A stretch of DNA of 18,043 nt from JBGZFC01 sp041846575 (GTDB lineage: Bacteria > Bacteroidota > Bacteroidia > Bacteroidales > Dysgonomonadaceae): contig JBGZFC010000093.1 of the NCBI GenBank assembly GCA_041846575.1, forward strand, positions 1 through 18,043, in the 5' to 3' direction. Shown here one piece after another: positions 14,458 through 18,043 of this stretch (its first letter is position 1; the number at the start of each line of letters is the position of its first letter). The translations under genes were made by a program, and so were the position numbers. The notes below the pieces were generated by a model. It was not told the DNA's origin. It did no database searches and worked only from the letters and a program-made list of their open reading frames with translations.

Positions 14458-15942
14458 ATGGAAAATATATATCATATTGGAAAAGATGATATTACGTTTG
14501 AAGATATAGAACGTATCATCAAAGAGAAAATAAAACTTGAGTTATCTGACGAGGCTAAAGAGCGAATACAAAAGTGTCGCGATTATTTAGATAGCAAAAC
14601 CAAAAATCACGACAAACCAATTTACGGTGTTACCACAGGTTTTGGTTCGTTGTGCGACAGAACTATCTCGTCTGAAGACTTGACTACTTTGCAGGAAAAT
14701 CTTGTAAAGTCGCATGCATGTAGTGTGGGTAACGAGATAGAGCCGGAAGTAGTGAAACTGATGCTTCTTTTAAAAGCTCATGCACTTTCGCTCGGATATA
14801 GCGGTGTACAAGTGCAAACAGTTCAACGTATTATCGATTTTTATAATAACGATGTTTTGCCGATAGTGTATGAAAAGGGTTCACTCGGAGCATCAGGCGA
14901 CCTGGCACCTTTGGCAAACCTGTTCCTTCCGCTTATCGGAGAAGGAGAAGTTCGCTACAAAGGAGAAAAACATGATGCTGTAGATGTTCTGAAAGAGTTT
15001 AACTGGCAACCTATTAGGTTGATGAGCAAAGAGGGATTGGCTCTGCTAAACGGAACACAATTTATGTCGTCAAATGGTGTTTGGCAACTTTTACGAGCCG
15101 AAAAAATCTCTGAAAGAGCCGATTTTATCGCTGCAATATCAATCGATGCTTACGACGGAATATTATCGCCGTTCGATGAAAAATTGCACACAATTCGTCC
15201 ACATATCGGACAGTTGGAAACCGCTCAAAATATACGCAAATATCTGAAAGGAAGCGAAATTATCGTGCAAGATAAAAAACATGTGCAAGACCCATATTCT
15301 TTCCGTTGCGTTCCACAAGTACACGGAGCAACAAAAGATACTATTGCATACGTGAAATCGGTACTTCTTACAGAGATAAATTCTGTTACCGACAACCCAA
15401 CCGTTTTCCCCGATGATGACGAAGTGCTTTCCGGAGGAAACTTCCACGGACAGCCGCTTGCATTGGTTTACGATTTTCTATCTATCGCTATGGCAGAATT
15501 GGGAAATATTTCGGAACGACGCACAGCTCAACTTATTCTCGGCAAAAGAGGTTTGCCCGAGTTTCTGGTAGCCAACCCCGGTTTGAATTCAGGTTATATG
15601 ATACCACAATATGCGGCAGCATCGTTGGTTAGTCAAAACAAAATGTACTGCCACTCGGCAGCGAGCGACTCTATCGTATCGAGCAACGGACAAGAAGACC
15701 ACGTGAGTATGGGAGCGACGGCTGCAATTAAACTGTCGAAAATCAACGATAATCTTGATATGATTTTTGCAATTGAGCTGATGAATGCAGCACAAGCATT
15801 AGAATTTCGTCGTCCTTTGAAATCATCGCCCATTATTGAGCAATACCTGTCTGAATTCAGAAAAGAGGTTCCTTTTGTTGAGGATGACATTGTGATGTAT
15901 AAGGAGATTCAGAAAACAGTATCATTTTTAAATCGTTCGTAA
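14458..15942 (+). CDS. hutH: Histidine ammonia-lyase
   Basis: Deaminates L-histidine to trans-urocanate and ammonia (EC 4.3.1.3), the entry step of the pathway. The 494-residue cytoplasmic enzyme, a tetramer in the family, carries the Ala145-Ser146-Gly147 triad in GSLGASGDLAPLANL, which cyclises to the MIO electrophile. It also has the active-site tyrosine loop YGVTTGFGSL (56-65), the NGTQFMSSNG segment, SVTDNPTVF, and the C-terminal QEDHVSMGA motif. This set of residues fits histidase within the aromatic ammonia-lyase family. The hut context makes histidine the clear substrate over phenylalanine or tyrosine. It is followed after 62 bp by an MFS permease gene. Confidence 0.96.
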   Translation: MENIYHIGKDDITFEDIERIIKEKIKLELSDEAKERIQKCRDYLDSKTKNHDKPIYGVTTGFGSLCDRTISSEDLTTLQENLVKSHACSVGNEIEPEVVKLMLLLKAHALSLGYSGVQVQTVQRIIDFYNNDVLPIVYEKGSLGASGDLAPLANLFLPLIGEGEVRYKGEKHDAVDVLKEFNWQPIRLMSKEGLALLNGTQFMSSNGVWQLLRAEKISERADFIAAISIDAYDGILSPFDEKLHTIRPHIGQLETAQNIRKYLKGSEIIVQDKKHVQDPYSFRCVPQVHGATKDTIAYVKSVLLTEINSVTDNPTVFPDDDEVLSGGNFHGQPLALVYDFLSIAMAELGNISERRTAQLILGKRGLPEFLVANPGLNSGYMIPQYAAASLVSQNKMYCHSAASDSIVSSNGQEDHVSMGATAAIKLSKINDNLDMIFAIELMNAAQALEFRRPLKSSPIIEQYLSEFRKEVPFVEDDIVMYKEIQKTVSFLNRS

Positions 15943-15969
15943 TTTACACGAAGATTTAATTTAATTAAC

Positions 15970-15977
15970 TACATTTG
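15970..15977 (+). promoter_or_regulatory. -7 promoter box upstream of the MFS gene
   Basis: TACATTTG matches TAnnTTTG exactly and lies 27 bp before the MFS ATG, giving a leader of about 20 nt. The expected -33 position (about 15946-15949, ACAC) does not match TTTG. It may allow the permease to be expressed apart from hutH. Confidence 0.4.
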
Positions 15978-16004
15978 CATATTATAACTATAAAATAATA
16001 TATA

Positions 16005-17666
16005 ATGACTGAAAAAATTAAAACTACACTACGAGATTCCGCCAGTGCCAGATGGACAGCACTTCTTTTATTGGCATTTGCGATGTTCTGTTCGTATATC
16101 TTTATGGATATACTTTCGCCTATTAAGGATTTGTTAGAATCTACCCGCGGTTGGGATTCTACAGCTTTTGGTACGTATGCCGGTTCTGAAACTTTCTTGA
16201 ATGTATTTATTTTCTTTCTCATTTTTGCGGGTATTATCCTCGACAAAATGGGAGTACGCTTTACGGCATTGTTGTCAGGAGTTGTCATGCTTATTGGAGC
16301 ATTTATTAATTGGTATGCTGTTACGGATTCATTTGTGGGTTCAGGATTAGAAACATGGTTTACCAATAATCTAAATTACATTCCCGGATTTGATGAATTA
16401 GGCGTTTCTCCTTTTTACAGAGGTATGCCGGCTTCTGCCAAATTTGCTTCTGTTGGTTTCATGGTATTCGGCTGTGGAGTAGAAATGGCGGGTATCACTG
16501 TTTCGCGAGGTATCGTTAAATGGTTCAAAGGGAAAGAAATGGCTTTGGCTATGGGTTCCGAGATGGCATTGGCTCGCTTGGGTGTGGCAACGTGTATGAT
16601 TTTTTCGCCCGTTTTTGCAAAATGGGGCGGAGCTATAGATGTTTCCCGTTCGGTAGCTTTCGGTGTTGTTCTGCTGATGATTGCATTGATTATGTTCATA
16701 GTATATTTCTTTATGGACAAAAAATTGGATGCACAAACAGGTGAAGCCGAAGAAAAAGACGACCCGTTCCGAATCAAAGACTTGGGCAAAATCCTTTCGA
16801 GCAGTGGCTTTTGGTTAGTGGCTTTGTTATGCGTATTGTATTATTCTGCTATTTTCCCATTCCAAAAGTATGCCGTAAATATGTTACAATGTAACCTTAC
16901 ATTTACCGAACTTACGGAAAGCTCGTTCTGGGCATCCAATACCGTTGCGATTTTGCAATATGTGGTTATGTTGATAGTTGCGGTGGCTGCTTTTATGAGC
17001 AATTTCAGTAAGTCCAAACCCAAGCAAACAGCGTTGCTTTTGGTAGCAATTGGCTTATTACTTGTATTCTGCTATATGGCATACAAACGTCAATCGGCTG
17101 AATCTATCTTTGCCGTGTTCCCATTGTTGGCAGTAGGTATCACTCCTATTTTAGGTAAATTTGTAGATCACAAAGGAAAAGCAGCATCTATGCTAATGCT
17201 TGGTTCAATATTGTTGATTATATGCCACTTAACATTTGCATTTATCCTTCCGATGTTCAAAGGAAACAATGTTGGAGGAGTTATTGTTGCATTTGTAACT
17301 ATCTTGGTATTAGGTTCTTCTTTCTCATTGGTTCCGGCATCGTTGTGGCCATCTGTTCCCAAATTGGTGGACAGCAAAGTTATCGGTTCGGCTTACGCTC
17401 TGATTTTCTGGATTCAAAACATCGGTTTGTGGCTGTTCCCATTGCTGATTGGTAAGATTTTGTATGCCTCTAATCCCGATGTTGTAAAAGCGGTTGAAGA
17501 GGGTACTATGTCGCCCGAAACAGCTGCTACTTCCTATAACTACACCAATCCATTAATTATGTTGGCTTTCTTGGGTTTTATAGCGTTGATTTTAGGTGTT
17601 GTACTGAAAGCTGTGGACAAAAAGAAAAATTTGGGATTGGAAAAACCAAATATTGTGGAAGGTTAA
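16005..17666 (+). CDS. MFS permease, candidate histidine/urocanate transporter
   Basis: A 553-residue polytopic inner-membrane protein of the major facilitator superfamily with roughly 12-14 hydrophobic segments. Motif A is recognisable in each half: GIILDKMGVRFTALLSG (76-92) and GKFVDHKGKAASMLMLG (384-400). A polar loop near 105-140 and a charged cytoplasmic loop near 238-262 account for its larger size than a typical 400-residue MFS protein. The substrate cannot be read from the sequence. Its place 62 bp after hutH and before a strong terminator, as the last gene of the histidine locus, makes uptake of histidine, urocanate or a related compound the simplest guess. Export of a product cannot be excluded. 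Confidence 0.85.
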   Translation: MTEKIKTTLRDSASARWTALLLLAFAMFCSYIFMDILSPIKDLLESTRGWDSTAFGTYAGSETFLNVFIFFLIFAGIILDKMGVRFTALLSGVVMLIGAFINWYAVTDSFVGSGLETWFTNNLNYIPGFDELGVSPFYRGMPASAKFASVGFMVFGCGVEMAGITVSRGIVKWFKGKEMALAMGSEMALARLGVATCMIFSPVFAKWGGAIDVSRSVAFGVVLLMIALIMFIVYFFMDKKLDAQTGEAEEKDDPFRIKDLGKILSSSGFWLVALLCVLYYSAIFPFQKYAVNMLQCNLTFTELTESSFWASNTVAILQYVVMLIVAVAAFMSNFSKSKPKQTALLLVAIGLLLVFCYMAYKRQSAESIFAVFPLLAVGITPILGKFVDHKGKAASMLMLGSILLIICHLTFAFILPMFKGNNVGGVIVAFVTILVLGSSFSLVPASLWPSVPKLVDSKVIGSAYALIFWIQNIGLWLFPLLIGKILYASNPDVVKAVEEGTMSPETAATSYNYTNPLIMLAFLGFIALILGVVLKAVDKKKNLGLEKPNIVEG

Positions 17667-17689
17667 AAACAAAATATTGGAATATTATC

Positions 17690-17725
17690 AAAGAGACTGT
17701 TTTCAATTTGAAAGCAGTCTCTTTT
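17690..17725 (+). terminator. Strong intrinsic terminator after the hut locus
   Basis: AAAGAGACTG (17690-17699) pairs perfectly with CAGTCTCTTT (17715-17724). The interior TTTCAA/TTGAAA extends the helix, leaving a tiny loop. A short T-run closes the second arm. It sits 23 bp after the MFS stop and ends the plus-strand block. Its arms resemble the GAGACTG-type ends of some Bacteroidota insertion sequences, so a collapsed mobile-element remnant is an alternative origin. Confidence 0.8.
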
Positions 17726-17868
17726 GTAAAATGGCATTACGCTTTGTACCACATATTGTTCATATACACCCGACGGACTTATGGAGGTTCTATTACAGAA
17801 AGTGATATTTAGTCTCCCCTTAAAATACCTTTATACAACTGGAATTCAATAAAATAATTCCATAAAAA

Positions 17869-17900
17869 GTTGTATATATCTGCAACATTTTGTACCTTTA
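17869..17900 (+). promoter_or_regulatory. Transposase promoter inside the IS
   Basis: gTTG (17869-17872), 20 bp, then TACCTTTA (17893-17900), one base off TAnnTTTG, lies 21 bp before the transposase ATG. The same boxes are identical in the left copy (78-75 and 54-47, minus strand). The -33 box overlaps the right arm of the subterminal stem. Confidence 0.5.
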
Positions 17901-17921
17901 TGTGCTAAAACACTGCAAATT

Positions 17922-18043
17922 ATGTTAGGAAAATTACCGGAAAAAGGACAGCGCGATTTGTTTCGCCTGATGCTGAAAGATTTTATCGACATGAACCACG
18001 AACTCGTTCTGCCGGCAGACAAAATCGATTGGTCATATTTTGA
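17922..18043 (+). CDS. IS5-like transposase, N-terminal part (runs off the window)
   Basis: Forty codons are present from the ATG at 17922 with no stop before the window edge. The peptide begins MLGKLPEKGQRDLF and continues to FIDMNHELVL and KIDWSYF. From memory this resembles the N-terminus of Bacteroidota IS5-family (DDE) transposases, which start MLGKLP, followed by DLF and FIDMNHELV and then a KIDW motif. The catalytic DDE residues lie outside the window, so activity cannot be judged. It is co-directional with and downstream of the hut locus, shielded by the terminator at 17690. Confidence 0.8.
   Translation, partial: MLGKLPEKGQRDLFRLMLKDFIDMNHELVLPADKIDWSYF

Larger units (their letters stand above)
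17810..18043 (+). mobile_element. 5' end of an IS5-like insertion sequence (right copy, partial)
   Basis: The inverted counterpart of positions 1-137, about 97 percent identical over 131 bp by direct comparison. The element begins near 17810-17816 (similarity fades outside AGTCTCCCC). It carries a subterminal stem (TATACAACT 17832-17840 with AGTTGTATA 17868-17876, enclosing GGAATT/AATTCC), a promoter, and the transposase start at 17922. It runs off the window, so length, the other terminal repeat and target duplication are unknown. The span between this copy and the left one is about 17.7 kb. Confidence 0.82.

Noticed and set aside
1..18043. CRISPR arrays, tRNA or rRNA genes
   Set aside because: No spaced direct repeats and no cloverleaf or rRNA-like segments were found while reading both strands.

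Overview
The window looks like Bacteroidales (Bacteroidota) DNA. It is AT-rich, Shine-Dalgarno sites are mostly absent, promoters fit the Bacteroidota TTTG / TAnnTTTG pattern, and the proteins (a roughly 660-residue HutU, a GH20 lipoprotein, PnuC, MNT/HEPN, VIT-vWA) are of the kind common in that group. The genus cannot be named from the sequence.

Layout. Positions 1-137 and 17810-18043 are two near-identical, inverted copies of the 5' end of one insertion sequence, probably IS5-like. Their transposase genes point outward and run off both window ends. The roughly 17.7 kb between them holds two divergent blocks. The minus-strand block (4381 down to 139) encodes an AAA-type ATPase, CutC and a GH20 beta-N-acetylhexosaminidase lipoprotein. 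It has a good promoter at 4414-4445, and the last gene stops at the tip of the left IS copy. The plus-strand block (4609-17666) is a complete histidine-utilisation locus.

The hut genes run hutU - ftcD - hutI - fchA - hutH and are followed by an MFS permease. HutH makes urocanate from histidine, HutU makes imidazolonepropionate, and HutI makes formiminoglutamate. FtcD moves the formimino group to tetrahydrofolate, giving glutamate, and FchA converts formimino-THF to methenyl-THF and ammonia. The transferase and cyclodeaminase are separate genes here, not the fused protein of animals. The hut series is interrupted by an MNT/HEPN (toxin-antitoxin type) pair and a large secreted VIT-vWA-TPR-DUF2135 protein between hutU and ftcD, and by pnuC between ftcD and hutI. 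Sequence signals (a -7 box before hutI, a hairpin with T-run before hutH, a -7 box before the MFS gene, a strong terminator after it) suggest several transcription units instead of one operon.

I did not find an unmistakable new system. The points most worth checking are the inverted IS copies bracketing a metabolic locus (a possible composite transposon or an assembly boundary), the HEPN protein with a lysine in place of the RX4-6H arginine, the 13-bp long-range stem between ftcD and pnuC, and the possible link between PnuC and the NAD+-dependent HutU.
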